Notes: generated by a model not told the origin, from the letters alone. DNA of 64,000 bases from Candidatus Marinarcus aquaticus (GCF_004116335.1 NZ_PDKN01000011.1:32222-96221), one strand, 5' to 3'. Shown: positions 35,806-45,379, numbered from the stretch's first letter. Numbers and translations: made by a program.

Positions 35806-36483
35806 ATGTCAAATAAGTATTTGAAGAGTTTAAAGGTTTTATTCATAGAAGATGAAGACCTTATAAGAGATAAGATTGTCTCTTCCTTAGAGTATATTGT
35901 GGCTGAAGTTATTTCAGCTTCAAATGGAATAGAAGCATTAGAAAAACTTCAAAACTTTACTCCTGATTTAATCATCACTGATTTGGAAATGCCCGAAATG
36001 AATGGGGCAGATTTTATTCATGAAGTCAGAAAAAAAGATAAAGATATATGTATTGTTGTTGTGACGGCATATACGAGTGAAAAGTATTTATTACAACTTA
36101 TTGATATGCATATTGAAAAATATATTTTCAAACCAATTACTTTGGAAAAACTAATCAGTGCGTTGGAAGATTGTCAAAAAAAGTTTTCTAATAGCAGTAA
36201 TTTAAAAAGAACGCTTCCCGATGATTATGCATATGATTGGAATCAAAAAATCTTATTACATAAAGACAAAATGATTACTTTAACCAAAAAAGAGATTCTA
36301 TTTTTAGAACTTCTTTTTAAAAACATAGATAGTGTAACTTCCTTTGAAGAGTTGCAAGAAGTTGTTTGGCAAGACAGTGTTATGACGGATAATGCTTTGC
36401 GTTCTTTGATTAGAAACCTAAGAAAAAAACTACCAAAAGATTTTATTGTCAATTTATCCGGTATTGGTTATAAAGTTGCGTAA
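35806..36483 (+). CDS. OmpR-type response regulator (putative regulator of TMAO-type respiration)
   Basis: 225 residues. The receiver (1-120) has acidic IEDED (14-18), the phosphoryl acceptor Asp59 in IITDLEMPEMNG, and Lys109 in YIFKPI. The C-terminal winged helix (about 145-225) reads LTKKEILFLELLFKN, EELQEVVWQ, DNALRSLIRNLRKKLPKDFIVNLSGIGYKV. It is directly followed, with overlap, by a binding protein gene and a histidine kinase gene, then the cytochrome/reductase genes. I infer that it activates those reductase genes. The C-terminal fold binds tandem direct repeats, which are present at 39755-39781. Confidence 0.9.
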   Translation: MSNKYLKSLKVLFIEDEDLIRDKIVSSLEYIVAEVISASNGIEALEKLQNFTPDLIITDLEMPEMNGADFIHEVRKKDKDICIVVVTAYTSEKYLLQLIDMHIEKYIFKPITLEKLISALEDCQKKFSNSSNLKRTLPDDYAYDWNQKILLHKDKMITLTKKEILFLELLFKNIDSVTSFEELQEVVWQDSVMTDNALRSLIRNLRKKLPKDFIVNLSGIGYKVA

Positions 36484-38104
36484 ATATTTATTTCTTCTTT
36501 TATACGTGAGCTTCTTATTCTCAAATGAAGCAATAACATATAAGCATGATCAAACGGATAAAATTCTTATAAATAAGATGACAAAAGAGTCCGAACTAAA
36601 AGTATATATGCCAACCCTTCCATATTTCAACTTAATAAGTTTGATTAATGGTACTTTAGTAAAACTCAGTGACTCTAAAAGAGGATGGGATTACTATTTA
36701 GCATATAAACATAAAAAGATAGATGAACTCACCTATGACTTTTGGTTAAGAGATGATGTGCGTTATCAAGATGGCACAAAATTTGATGCTGATTCTGTTG
36801 TTAATAATTTGAAGCATTTTATGGAAGGGCCTTTTTTATACAGTAATATTCATAATGCATTAGACTCCGTTGAAAAGTTAAATGATTATAAGATAAGAAT
36901 ACACTTGAAAATACCTTATGGTATGTTATTAAATGATTTGTGTGTAATCAATTTTTATACAAAAAAATATTATGAAAAATATAATTGGGCCCCCAGTTTA
37001 ACAGCTCAAAATACAAAAGGTCCTGGTCTTTATGGAGCAGGGCCATATATCATGGCTCAAGGTTATGCTACAGGATTAAAACAGAGTAAAAAGATAGTTT
37101 TAACCGCCAATCCATATTATTTTGAAAAAAACAAACCTTATATAAATAAAATTACTATTTATACAAAACTTCCAACAAAAGAGGTTATAAATGATATTTC
37201 AAAACATGAAGGAAAGCTTGATATTGCTTATATCCCTTATAATAAAAAAACTGAAATAGTAAATTCAAAATATGCGAAGCTTTTGATTTCTCCTTCACAT
37301 GGTAATTTAACAGTTCATATGAATCTGATAAAGAAAAACTCAAAACTTAAAAATATAAAAGTAAGACAAGCATTAAATGATGCAATTGATCAAAAAAAAT
37401 TAATCAAGTTTGCTTTTAGAAATGAAGCGAGAATATCGCCATTTTTACTATCTTCGAATACTTATTTTTCAAAAGAGTTATCAAAAAAACACTTAAATCG
37501 AAAATCAAGATTTACTCAAAAACAGTTGCATGATATTTTAAATGGTTTAGAGTTGAAAGTTATTACCCAAGATAGGTTTATGTCTGTTTGGAAAGGAGTT
37601 GAGTATCAATTATCCCAATATGGTGTAAAGTTAATTTATACAATAACAAGTGATGAAAAAGTTGTTTTAGAAAAGCTTTTAAACAATAGAAAAAATATTT
37701 ATGATTGGGATTTATTAATTTGGGGAAATGAGGATTGGAATGGAAGCCCTTGGACGGCATTTTTTACCTTATATACAAAAGCGAATTGGTGCTCAATTGA
37801 TAAAGATGATTATTTAGTCAATGAGTTTGAAAAGTTATTCAGACTCGATACAAATTCAAAAGAGTTTCAAAAAGGGGTCAATAAAATCTTATTGTACAGT
37901 TATGAAAAAGCTTATACGTTGGTTTTACCTTCACCGAATATCGTCATTGCTTTAAATAAAGAGGTCTATTACCACCCTTCAGAGATGTCAACTTTCCCTT
38001 TGTGGAATGCAAAAATTACCCCGTATCATTGGTCGATTAGAAAAGGGAATTTAGATAAAAGTAGACTCAATTACCTTTATCCAATTAGGATTAAAAATGA
38101 ATAA
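36476..38104 (+). CDS. Periplasmic family-5 solute-binding protein (sensor partner)
   Basis: About 542 residues. A signal peptide, RKYLFLLLYVSFLFSNEA, is followed by the OppA/NikA-type (SBP_bac_5) fold: LTYDFWLRDDVRYQDGTKFDADSVVNN (about 82-110), GAGPYIMAQGYATG, NPYYFEKNKPYINKITIYT and IKVRQALNDAIDQKKLI. No permease or ATPase is nearby. Instead it sits between a response regulator (8-base overlap if TTG 36476 is used; a TTG at 36446 is possible) and a histidine kinase (8-base overlap). I infer that it binds the inducing ligand and signals to the kinase. Confidence 0.85.
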   Translation: MRKYLFLLLYVSFLFSNEAITYKHDQTDKILINKMTKESELKVYMPTLPYFNLISLINGTLVKLSDSKRGWDYYLAYKHKKIDELTYDFWLRDDVRYQDGTKFDADSVVNNLKHFMEGPFLYSNIHNALDSVEKLNDYKIRIHLKIPYGMLLNDLCVINFYTKKYYEKYNWAPSLTAQNTKGPGLYGAGPYIMAQGYATGLKQSKKIVLTANPYYFEKNKPYINKITIYTKLPTKEVINDISKHEGKLDIAYIPYNKKTEIVNSKYAKLLISPSHGNLTVHMNLIKKNSKLKNIKVRQALNDAIDQKKLIKFAFRNEARISPFLLSSNTYFSKELSKKHLNRKSRFTQKQLHDILNGLELKVITQDRFMSVWKGVEYQLSQYGVKLIYTITSDEKVVLEKLLNNRKNIYDWDLLIWGNEDWNGSPWTAFFTLYTKANWCSIDKDDYLVNEFEKLFRLDTNSKEFQKGVNKILLYSYEKAYTLVLPSPNIVIALNKEVYYHPSEMSTFPLWNAKITPYHWSIRKGNLDKSRLNYLYPIRIKNE

Positions 38105-39749
38105 TTTAAAAATACGACAAAAGTTTATTATATTAGGACTTATTGCTCTTATTTCATTGGTGTTGTTGGCTTTACTGTCTCTAAAAATAAATAAAGACAG
38201 TTTCACGAATTCAAATAATGTTGTAATAAACTTTAAAGACACACAAGAGATTCAAACTTTTTATATAGAAGAACTTTTTTTATTAAGAGAGGTAACTCTG
38301 TCTTTAGTGATATCTCCAAATGATGATTTTAAAAAGATGTTTGATGAGAAAATCTCACCTATTTTAAAAAGATTAGATAGAAAATTTTCAAATGAAACAC
38401 CTGCTAATAGAAAAGCGTGGAAAAATTATAAAAGACTTGTTTTAAAAACCAGAGAGTACTCTTTGAATGGATTTGATGAGGGTGCTTTTATGAATACTTC
38501 ATCGGTGGAGAGAGATAGCTTCTATTTTTTGATTAATACGTTAAAAACAATTCAAACAAAGAATTTACAAGAGTCAGAAAAAAAATTAAAAGAATTGAAA
38601 AATGATATAAAAATAAACAATATCTATATTCTTTTAGGAGTTTTGATTATTGGTGTTTTTGGATTTATTATTAATCTGACCGTTGTTTTTAAAATAGTAA
38701 AACAAATAGAGAGTGTACAAAGTGGATTGCAGAAGTTTTTTAAATATTTAACAAATCCTACTGCTTATAAAGAACAGTTGCATATTGATATAAACAGTAA
38801 AGATGAACTGGGATTGATGGCAGAAGCTATCAATACAAAAGTAAAATTAATAAAAGAAAATTTACAAGATGACTACAGGTTGATACAAGAGGCTACTTTT
38901 ACTTTGGATTATTTAAAAGAGGGAAAATTTGGTAAAAGACTCAAAGAAGAAGGAAAATCAAAAGAATTAAATGTATTAAAAAATGTAATGAACCAAATGA
39001 TTGATAGCTTGGAAAATAAAATACAAAAAGAGATAAAGCAAAGAACCAATCAAGAAAAACTTATGATGCAACAATCAAAACTCGCAGCTATGGGGGAGAT
39101 GATAGGAAATATTGCCCACCAATGGAGACAACCCTTAGGTGAAATAAATGCAGTATTGATGGAAATAGAGACCATTACCCGATATGGAAAACTTGAAGAA
39201 GAACATCTTTTAAACAGTATAAAAATCTGTAATGAAATTACAGAGCATATGTCTACGACGATAAGTGATTTCCAAAACTTTTTTAAACCCTCAAAACAAA
39301 AAGATAAATTTTCAGTATTAGAAGTGTGCAAAAAAGCGGTATCAATAATCAATGCCTCTTTAAAGAACAATAACATAGAACTGCTCCTTGATATTGAAGA
39401 AGATAACACAATAGAAGGTTATTCAAATGAGTTTTCTCATGCTATCTTAAATATCATTTCAAATGCGAAAGACGCACTGATATCAAGAAAAATTAAAAAT
39501 CCAATCATAATTTTAAGTATAAAAGTGGGTAAAGAGTTTACGGTCATTAAAATAGAAGATAACGCAGGAGGAATTAATTTAGAAGATATAAATTTAGTCT
39601 TTGAACCTTATTTTACTACGAAAGGTGAAAAAAGAGGTACAGGAATAGGTTTATATATGACAAAAGTAATTATTGAAGATAATATGCATGGCTTTATTGA
39701 TGTAAAAAATACAAATAAAGGAGCACTTTTTAGAATAAAAGTAAAATGA
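38097..39749 (+). CDS. Membrane sensor histidine kinase
   Basis: 550 residues. Membrane helices at 8-28 and 175-198 flank a periplasmic helical sensor of about 145 residues that has no PAS or Cache motif. A HAMP-like linker follows. The H-box MGEMIGNIAHQWRQPLGEINAV has phospho-acceptor His341. Next come an N-box HAILNIISNAKDAL, GGI and GTGIGLYM of the HATPase domain (about 440-550). The H-box type NIAHQWRQPL is characteristic of Campylobacterota kinases. It overlaps the binding protein gene by 8 bases, so the kinase is probably its partner. Confidence 0.92.
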   Translation: MNNLKIRQKFIILGLIALISLVLLALLSLKINKDSFTNSNNVVINFKDTQEIQTFYIEELFLLREVTLSLVISPNDDFKKMFDEKISPILKRLDRKFSNETPANRKAWKNYKRLVLKTREYSLNGFDEGAFMNTSSVERDSFYFLINTLKTIQTKNLQESEKKLKELKNDIKINNIYILLGVLIIGVFGFIINLTVVFKIVKQIESVQSGLQKFFKYLTNPTAYKEQLHIDINSKDELGLMAEAINTKVKLIKENLQDDYRLIQEATFTLDYLKEGKFGKRLKEEGKSKELNVLKNVMNQMIDSLENKIQKEIKQRTNQEKLMMQQSKLAAMGEMIGNIAHQWRQPLGEINAVLMEIETITRYGKLEEEHLLNSIKICNEITEHMSTTISDFQNFFKPSKQKDKFSVLEVCKKAVSIINASLKNNNIELLLDIEEDNTIEGYSNEFSHAILNIISNAKDALISRKIKNPIIILSIKVGKEFTVIKIEDNAGGINLEDINLVFEPYFTTKGEKRGTGIGLYMTKVIIEDNMHGFIDVKNTNKGALFRIKVK

Positions 39750-39754
39750 TTTTT

Positions 39755-39781
39755 CCCACTTTTTTCCCACTTTTTTCCAAC
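39755..39781 (+). promoter_or_regulatory. Three direct repeats at 11-bp spacing (candidate response-regulator box)
   Basis: CCCAC at 39755, CCCAC at 39766 and CCAAC at 39777, each followed by a T-run, repeat with exactly 11-bp phase. They stand immediately before the expected -35 position of the cytochrome/torA promoter (-10 at 39803-39808). One-turn-spaced direct repeats are the known binding mode of OmpR-type regulators. That this regulator binds them is inference. Confidence 0.5.
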
Positions 39782-39802
39782 TAATAGGACTTTTTTTTTA
39801 TA

Positions 39803-39808
39803 TATACT
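39803..39808 (+). promoter_or_regulatory. -10 element of the cytochrome/torA promoter
   Basis: TATACT lies after a long T-run and 30 bases before the cytochrome start, about 22 bases after the last 11-bp repeat. Confidence 0.45.
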
Positions 39809-39837
39809 TTTTAAAATAAAACAAATAAAGGAGCAAT

Positions 39838-40425
39838 ATGAAAAAGAGTCTAATTCTTGGAATGACTGTATTGACAGTTTCATTATACGCAAGTGAAACA
39901 ATGTACAGTAGCAGTGTAAAGAATCTTTATGAAGCTGCTAATAGTGATGCCGTTAAGGGAAGACTTTTACCTACATCAGAAGTTAAAGTGGTAGAAAAAA
40001 ATGCAGATAAATCTAAAATAGAAATTGAAGGATTTATGAAAGCTGGAGTATCTAATGCCATTTACTTTGTAAAGGGAAAAAGAATCTTAGTTGCTGGACT
40101 GAGTAAAAATGGACAGTTTGATGTAAAAAAACTTTCATCAAGTAAAGATGAAGATGGCGTAGAGTGGGATAAAGTAGTTTTAACTGCCTATACAAAAAAT
40201 GACAATCTAACTAAAGATCTAAAACCCCTATATGATAAAGCAGAAAATTTATATAAAAATAATTGTGCAATCTGTCATCCTGCACATCCCATAGCTGAAT
40301 TTACTGCAAATCAATGGCCAAGTATGTTTAAAGCAATGGTGAATAGAACTGCTATTCCAAAACAAGAGAGATATTTAGTAACACAATTTTTGCAAAAACA
40401 TGCAAAAGATATGAAAGGTGAGTAA
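39838..40425 (+). CDS. Monohaem cytochrome c, electron donor to the TorA-type reductase
   Basis: 195 residues. A signal peptide (KKSLILGMTVLTVSLYAS) is followed by a non-haem beta region (about 35-120). The single c-type haem site is CAICH at residues 143-147, with a later Met as possible axial ligand. This is the layout of the small periplasmic cytochrome paired with the TMAO/S-oxide reductase in Campylobacter (Cj0265-type), which replaces the pentahaem TorC of E. coli. A GGAG ribosome site is present, and its stop is 1 base before the reductase start. Confidence 0.9.
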   Translation: MKKSLILGMTVLTVSLYASETMYSSSVKNLYEAANSDAVKGRLLPTSEVKVVEKNADKSKIEIEGFMKAGVSNAIYFVKGKRILVAGLSKNGQFDVKKLSSSKDEDGVEWDKVVLTAYTKNDNLTKDLKPLYDKAENLYKNNCAICHPAHPIAEFTANQWPSMFKAMVNRTAIPKQERYLVTQFLQKHAKDMKGE

Positions 40426-40426
40426 A

Positions 40427-42910
40427 ATGAAAAATATTGATCAAAAAAGAAGAGGGTTTTTAAGAGTTGCAGCACTATTCAGTACCGTTCCATTTATTGA
40501 TGCAATTACAAAAAGAGGTGAATTACTTGCCGGAACAATTGCAAAGTTCTCTACAAAGTTAGTTGAAAATGGTGAAGTATTAACAGCTGCTCACTGGGGT
40601 ATGTTAAAACTGACTATAAAAAATGGGAAAGTAGTAAAATCTGAACCTTATCAAAAAACGTCGAGTATTGAAAATTCATTACAACATTATACACAAGATT
40701 TAGTATATGCGGATGATAGAGTCAAATATCCAATGGTAAGAAAATCTTACTTAGAAAATCCAGATAGTCCTAAACCTGAATTAAGAGGTGCTGATGAATG
40801 GGTGAGAGTCTCTTATGATGATGCCATTAAATTAGTTGCAAAAGAGCTTAAAAAAACAAGAAAAGAAAAAGGTGCAGAGGGAGTATTTGCAGGAAGTTAC
40901 GGTTGGAAAAGTAGTGGTAGTATCCACAACTGTAGAGTTCTATTACATAGATTCATGACTGCAACAGGTGGATTTACTGGTACGGTTGGTGATTATTCAA
41001 CAGGTGCTTCGCAAGTAATTATGCCACACGTATTAGGGACACTTGAAGTGTATGAACAACAAACTTCATGGCCTGTGGTATTAGAAAGTTCAGAAGTTGT
41101 AGTAATTTGGGGAGCAAACCCACTGGCAACTTTAAAAATTGCATGGACTTCAACTGATGAAAATGGATTTAAATATTTCGAAAAACTAAAAAAATCTGGT
41201 AAAAAGATAATCAGTATTGATCCATATAAAACAGAAACTTGCGAATACTTAGATGCACAATGGATTGCACCAAATCCAAATACAGACGTTGCAATGATGA
41301 TGGGTATGGTACATACACTATTAGAAGCAAAAAAATATGATGCAGCCTTTTTAGCCGATTATACTGAAGGTTTTGATAAATTTAAAGAGTATTTATACGG
41401 AAAAGATGATGGTATTGTAAAAAGTGCTAAATGGGCATCAAAAATTTGTGGAGTAGATGAAAAAACCATTAATTCATTGGCTCATCTATTCTATGATAAC
41501 AGAACAATGTTTATGTCTGGATGGGGAATGCAAAGAGCTCATCATGGGGAACAACCTCACTGGATGTTGGTAACTCTTGCTTCAGTTATTGGACAAATTG
41601 GACTTCCTGGTGGTGGATTTGGATTATCTTATCACTATTCAAATGGTGGTGTTCCTACTGCAAAAAGTGCCATTATTGGTGGTATCACTGCAAATGTAAC
41701 TCCTACAAAAGATGAAGGTGGAGCAGCGTGGTTAAGAAATGCAGCTAAATACTCTTTCCCTGTTGCAAGAATTGCAGATGCACTTTTAAATCCAGGAAAA
41801 ACAATTGATTTTAATGGTAAAAAAGTTACGTATCCAGAGATTGATTTTATCTATTGGGTAGGTGGAAATCCATTAGTGCACCATCAAGATACAAATACCT
41901 TATTAGAAGCTTGGAAAAAACCAAGAACGGTTGTTGTTAATGAAGCATTTTGGACTCCAACAGCAAGAATGGCAGATATTGTAATGCCAACAACAACTTC
42001 ATATGAAAGAAATGATATCACTGCAACGGGTGATTATTCAAACTTAAATATTGTTCCTATGAAACAAGCCGTTAAGAAACAGTTTGAAGCAAGAGATGAT
42101 TACCAAATCTTCAGTGATTTATCGAAAGAGTTTGGTGTATTTGATAAATATACTCAAAATAAAACCGAAATGCAATGGATAGAAGAGTTCTATGAAAAAG
42201 CTTATAAACAAGCTCAAAATATGAAATTACCTATGCCAACATTTAGAGAGTTTTGGAGTAAAAACCAACCAATAACTTTTGATGTTCCATATGAAAATAC
42301 ACAATTTGTAAGATATGCTGACTTTAGAGAAGATCCAATTTTAAATCCACTTGGAACACCATCTGGAAGAATAGAGATCTATTCTAAAACAATAGAAAAA
42401 ATGAATTATGAACATTGTAAAGCACATCCAACTTGGTTAGAACCAGCTGAGTGGGTAGGTATGGAAGATAAACCTGCAGAGTTTGCATTGATCTCTCCAC
42501 ACCCAAGTCATAGACTGCACTCTCAACTTAATAATACAAGTTTAAGAAAAAAATATGCAGTTGCAAATAGAGAGCCAATTTGGATTAATACAAAAGATGC
42601 AAAAGCAAAAGGTATCAAATCGGGTGATGTGGTAAGAGTATTTAATGACAGAGGTGAAATCTTAACCGGTGCCATTGTAACGGATGGATTAAAACCTGGG
42701 ATCGTTAGAGTACAAGAGGGCGCTTGGTATGATCCCTTGGAAAAAGGAAAAATTGGAGCACTTTGTAAAAATGGTAATGCAAACCTTTTAACAAAAGATA
42801 TTCCAACATCAGAACTTGCTATGGGAAATAGTTCAAATACTGCTTTAGTTAATATTGAAAAATATACAAAAAAAGCACCTGACTTAACTATTTTTAAACA
42901 ACCTAGCTAA
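40427..42910 (+). CDS. torA: TorA/BisC-type molybdenum reductase (TMAO / S-oxide reductase)
   Basis: 827 residues from ATG 40427 (AAAGGTGAG ribosome site; a GTG at 40418 is in frame but overlaps it). The Tat signal KRRGFLRVAALFS lies at 7-19. The molybdenum ligand serine is in GDYSTGASQVI (about 190). Mo-bisMGD motifs include WGANPLATLKIAW, WGMQRAHHGEQPHW, WVGGNPLVHHQDTN and HPSHRLHSQLNN. The protein lacks the N-terminal [4Fe-4S] cysteines, as DMSO-reductase-family type III enzymes do. It would reduce TMAO or related N-/S-oxides in the periplasm with electrons from the preceding cytochrome. Confidence 0.9.
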   Translation: MKNIDQKRRGFLRVAALFSTVPFIDAITKRGELLAGTIAKFSTKLVENGEVLTAAHWGMLKLTIKNGKVVKSEPYQKTSSIENSLQHYTQDLVYADDRVKYPMVRKSYLENPDSPKPELRGADEWVRVSYDDAIKLVAKELKKTRKEKGAEGVFAGSYGWKSSGSIHNCRVLLHRFMTATGGFTGTVGDYSTGASQVIMPHVLGTLEVYEQQTSWPVVLESSEVVVIWGANPLATLKIAWTSTDENGFKYFEKLKKSGKKIISIDPYKTETCEYLDAQWIAPNPNTDVAMMMGMVHTLLEAKKYDAAFLADYTEGFDKFKEYLYGKDDGIVKSAKWASKICGVDEKTINSLAHLFYDNRTMFMSGWGMQRAHHGEQPHWMLVTLASVIGQIGLPGGGFGLSYHYSNGGVPTAKSAIIGGITANVTPTKDEGGAAWLRNAAKYSFPVARIADALLNPGKTIDFNGKKVTYPEIDFIYWVGGNPLVHHQDTNTLLEAWKKPRTVVVNEAFWTPTARMADIVMPTTTSYERNDITATGDYSNLNIVPMKQAVKKQFEARDDYQIFSDLSKEFGVFDKYTQNKTEMQWIEEFYEKAYKQAQNMKLPMPTFREFWSKNQPITFDVPYENTQFVRYADFREDPILNPLGTPSGRIEIYSKTIEKMNYEHCKAHPTWLEPAEWVGMEDKPAEFALISPHPSHRLHSQLNNTSLRKKYAVANREPIWINTKDAKAKGIKSGDVVRVFNDRGEILTGAIVTDGLKPGIVRVQEGAWYDPLEKGKIGALCKNGNANLLTKDIPTSELAMGNSSNTALVNIEKYTKKAPDLTIFKQPS

Positions 42911-42913
42911 AAT

Positions 42914-42940
42914 AAAAGTAGAGATTTCTTCTCTACTTTT
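42914..42940 (+). terminator. Terminator after torA
   Basis: A perfect 11-bp stem, AAAAGTAGAGA/TCTCTACTTTT, with a 5-base loop begins 3 bases after the torA stop. Confidence 0.75.
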
Positions 42941-42976
42941 AACTTCAAGACAAAAATAGTTGATTACATTTAAAAA

Positions 42977-43351
42977 TTAAACAGCAACAACAGCTTCAAT
43001 CTCTACTTTTAAATCTGGGTGAAAAAGTTTGTTAACTTGTACCAAAGAACTTGCAGGTAAATTTTCTTTGTAGATTTCAAAAAGAGTGGTTCTTAGTTCA
43101 TCTACTCTTTCAAAATCTGTAACAAAAATAGTTACTTTGATAATATTTTTTAAACTGCTCTTTTCTACTTTTGCAATTTTTTCTATTTGTTTAAATATCT
43201 CTTTTGCTTGAAACTCTATTGTTTGAGTTTGAGCTAGAGAACCAAAAGCACTTAAACCAGAGAGATAAAGCAGATTATTGTGTTTGACTGCATGTACATA
43301 AGGCCCTACAGGTTTATCTATATTGTCATAGTTTTTTCGTATTGCTTTCAT
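42977..43351 (-). CDS. RidA family protein (enamine/imine deaminase-like)
   Basis: About 124 residues. YjgF/YER057c/UK114 pattern: VGPYVHAVKHNNLLYLSGLSAFG (about 11-33), KNIIKVTIFVTDFERVDELR (about 66-85) and PASSLVQVNKLFHPDLKVEIEAVVAV. The usual catalytic Arg of RidA (R in PAR.V..) is replaced in ASSLVQV, so this may be a member of another Rid subfamily. I prefer the ATG at 43351, just past the aldo/keto reductase stop, to one at 43363. It is co-transcribed with that reductase. Confidence 0.85.
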   Translation of the reverse strand: MKAIRKNYDNIDKPVGPYVHAVKHNNLLYLSGLSAFGSLAQTQTIEFQAKEIFKQIEKIAKVEKSSLKNIIKVTIFVTDFERVDELRTTLFEIYKENLPASSLVQVNKLFHPDLKVEIEAVVAV

Positions 43352-43352
43352 C

Positions 43353-44375
43353 TTATTTTCCATCTATATCTCTAAATCTTTCAACCATCCATTGCGGATA
43401 CTCTTTATTTAAAGCACTGATTTTATCCAGTCTTTCAAGTTCCATTTCATTTAAAATGATATTTGTTGATTCTATGTTATCTTTGAGCTGATCTACCCTT
43501 TTTGCACCAATAATGGTACTTGTAACTGCTTTTTGAGCTTCTACCCAAGCTAAAGCCACTTGTGCAGCCGATACTTGACGTGCTTTGGCAATCTCTTTTA
43601 GAACATCAATAATTTCATAGCTTTTATCTTTATTTAGAGGTGGAAAATCAAAGTTTGCTCTTCTTGCATCCTTTGTTTCGACTTCTTTAGTATATTTTCC
43701 ACTTAAAAAACCACCACTTAATGGACTCCAAGGCATGATTGATAAGTTTTGATCTAAAGCTAAAGGGATAAGTTCTCTCTCTATATCCCTAGCAGAAAGA
43801 GAATAGTGATATTGTAAAGCTACAAATTGATGCCATCCATTTTTTGAAGCTATAGCATTGGCTTTCATCACCATCCAAGCAGGCCAGTTACAAACACCAA
43901 GGTATCTTACTTTTCCACTTTGAACAATATCATTGAGTGAACGCATGATCTCTTCTATATTTGTGGTGCTGTCTGTTCCATGAACATATAAAATATCAAC
44001 ATGCTCCATTTGCAGTCTTTTTAAACTATCTTCTACGGAGTTAAAAATATGATATCTTGAAAGTCCAGAGTGGTTGGGTTTCTCTTTCATCATACTTCTT
44101 ACTTTTGTAGCAATAACCAATTCATCTCGTGGGATATTTAAATCTTTTAAAGCTTGTCCTAAAAGTTGTTCTGATTCTCCATAAGAGTAGATATTTGCAG
44201 TGTCAATAAAGTTGATGCCACTTTCAAAAGCAGTTTTTACAATACTATTGACCTCTTCTTGATCAGCTTTTCCTATATGTTCCCAAAACCCACCTCTGTT
44301 TCCACCAAAAGTCATTGTGCCTAAACAAAGCTCTGATACGAATAGTCCTGTGTTACTTAAGTTGTTGTATTTCAT
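43353..44375 (-). CDS. Aldo/keto reductase
   Basis: A 340-residue NADPH-dependent TIM-barrel oxidoreductase. Catalytic residues are visible in INFIDTANIYSYGESEQLLGQAL (Asp and Tyr, about 52-74), ATKVRS (Lys) and DILYVHGTDSTT (His). The cofactor end is TSTIIGAKRVDQLKDNI. It resembles the YghZ/Tas-like group that reduces small aldehydes and ketones. It is paired with a RidA-type gene and preceded by an AraC regulator gene on the same strand, 95 bases away, which suggests a small regulated detoxification or catabolic unit. Confidence 0.92.
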   Translation of the reverse strand: MKYNNLSNTGLFVSELCLGTMTFGGNRGGFWEHIGKADQEEVNSIVKTAFESGINFIDTANIYSYGESEQLLGQALKDLNIPRDELVIATKVRSMMKEKPNHSGLSRYHIFNSVEDSLKRLQMEHVDILYVHGTDSTTNIEEIMRSLNDIVQSGKVRYLGVCNWPAWMVMKANAIASKNGWHQFVALQYHYSLSARDIERELIPLALDQNLSIMPWSPLSGGFLSGKYTKEVETKDARRANFDFPPLNKDKSYEIIDVLKEIAKARQVSAAQVALAWVEAQKAVTSTIIGAKRVDQLKDNIESTNIILNEMELERLDKISALNKEYPQWMVERFRDIDGK

Positions 44376-44470
44376 GTTAATATCTCCTTATAAATAATAA
44401 GAAGATATTAACAAATAAGTGAACTAATGGTGATGTCAGATTCAATCATAAAATTGTAAAAATCAAATAT

Positions 44471-45379
44471 TTATAAATCTCTGTATTTTTTAGGGGTTGT
44501 TTTTGCTCTTTTTTTAAAAAAGTTTATAAAATGGGGTGGTTCTTCAAATCCCAGACTAAAAGCAATATCGGAAACAGACCAAGGAGTATGTTTAAGCAAT
44601 ATCTTTGCCTCTTGTAAAACTCTGTTTGAAATCAATTCAGAGGTGGTTTTTCCCGTAATCTCTTTTAAGACTTTATTGAGATGATTGGTGTGTATATTTA
44701 AATTTTTCGCAAAATCATTGGCACTTCGCAGTTTAAACCTTTGGTAAGGTGACTCAATAGGGAACTGTCTTTCAAGTAGTTCTGTAAAAAGAGTTGCGAT
44801 TTTTGTAGCTCTATCTTCAGTTTTCAAATTGGTTGTGATCGCAGGTTGCATCTTCATGGCATAATGAATCAGTTCAAAACAAAGATTTCTTAAAACATCA
44901 TATTTATAAGCATAGTCTGAGTCTATCTCCTCAAACATCTTTTCAAATATCTTTTCCACATCTTTTAAAGCCTTTTCATCAAGAATAAAGAGTTTATTTT
45001 GATTTGCTTGAAAAACGGGGTATTGTCTTAAGGAACCAAATTTATGAAAAAAAGTCTCTGTAAAGATACAAAAACAACCACTTTGATTCTCATCCAAAGG
45101 TTCCCAACTGTATGGCACTAAAGGATCAGAAAACATCAAAGCATATTTTTCACTTACAAAACTTTTATCGGCATAATCAACTTTGATTTTACCTTTTAAA
45201 AGGGTGATTTTAAAAAAATCTCGTCTATTAAAGGAGATGGGTTTTATTTTTGAATTGCCTCTTTTAAAGATATTAAAATGACCAATATCATTCTCTAACT
45301 CTTTTGGAATATATGTAAATTTGTTTTTTTCATAAAACTCTTCTAGATTTTCTGTGTTTTTCATAAGCGTATCATACAA
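44471..45379 (-). CDS. AraC family transcriptional regulator
   Basis: 302 residues. The N-terminal effector domain (about 20-150) is followed by a C-terminal AraC DNA-binding domain (about 205-300) with NDFAKNLNIHTNHLNKVLKEITGKTTSELIS and VSDIAFSLGFEEPPHFINFFKKRAKTTPKKY. An alternative start is ATG 45364. Its position upstream of the aldo/keto reductase/RidA pair suggests that it regulates them. Confidence 0.92.
   Translation of the reverse strand: MYDTLMKNTENLEEFYEKNKFTYIPKELENDIGHFNIFKRGNSKIKPISFNRRDFFKITLLKGKIKVDYADKSFVSEKYALMFSDPLVPYSWEPLDENQSGCFCIFTETFFHKFGSLRQYPVFQANQNKLFILDEKALKDVEKIFEKMFEEIDSDYAYKYDVLRNLCFELIHYAMKMQPAITTNLKTEDRATKIATLFTELLERQFPIESPYQRFKLRSANDFAKNLNIHTNHLNKVLKEITGKTTSELISNRVLQEAKILLKHTPWSVSDIAFSLGFEEPPHFINFFKKRAKTTPKKYRDL

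Noticed and set aside
39751..39800. Long T-runs as a phase-variable tract
   Set aside because: They lie outside coding sequence and behind phased C boxes; nothing shows on/off switching of a gene.
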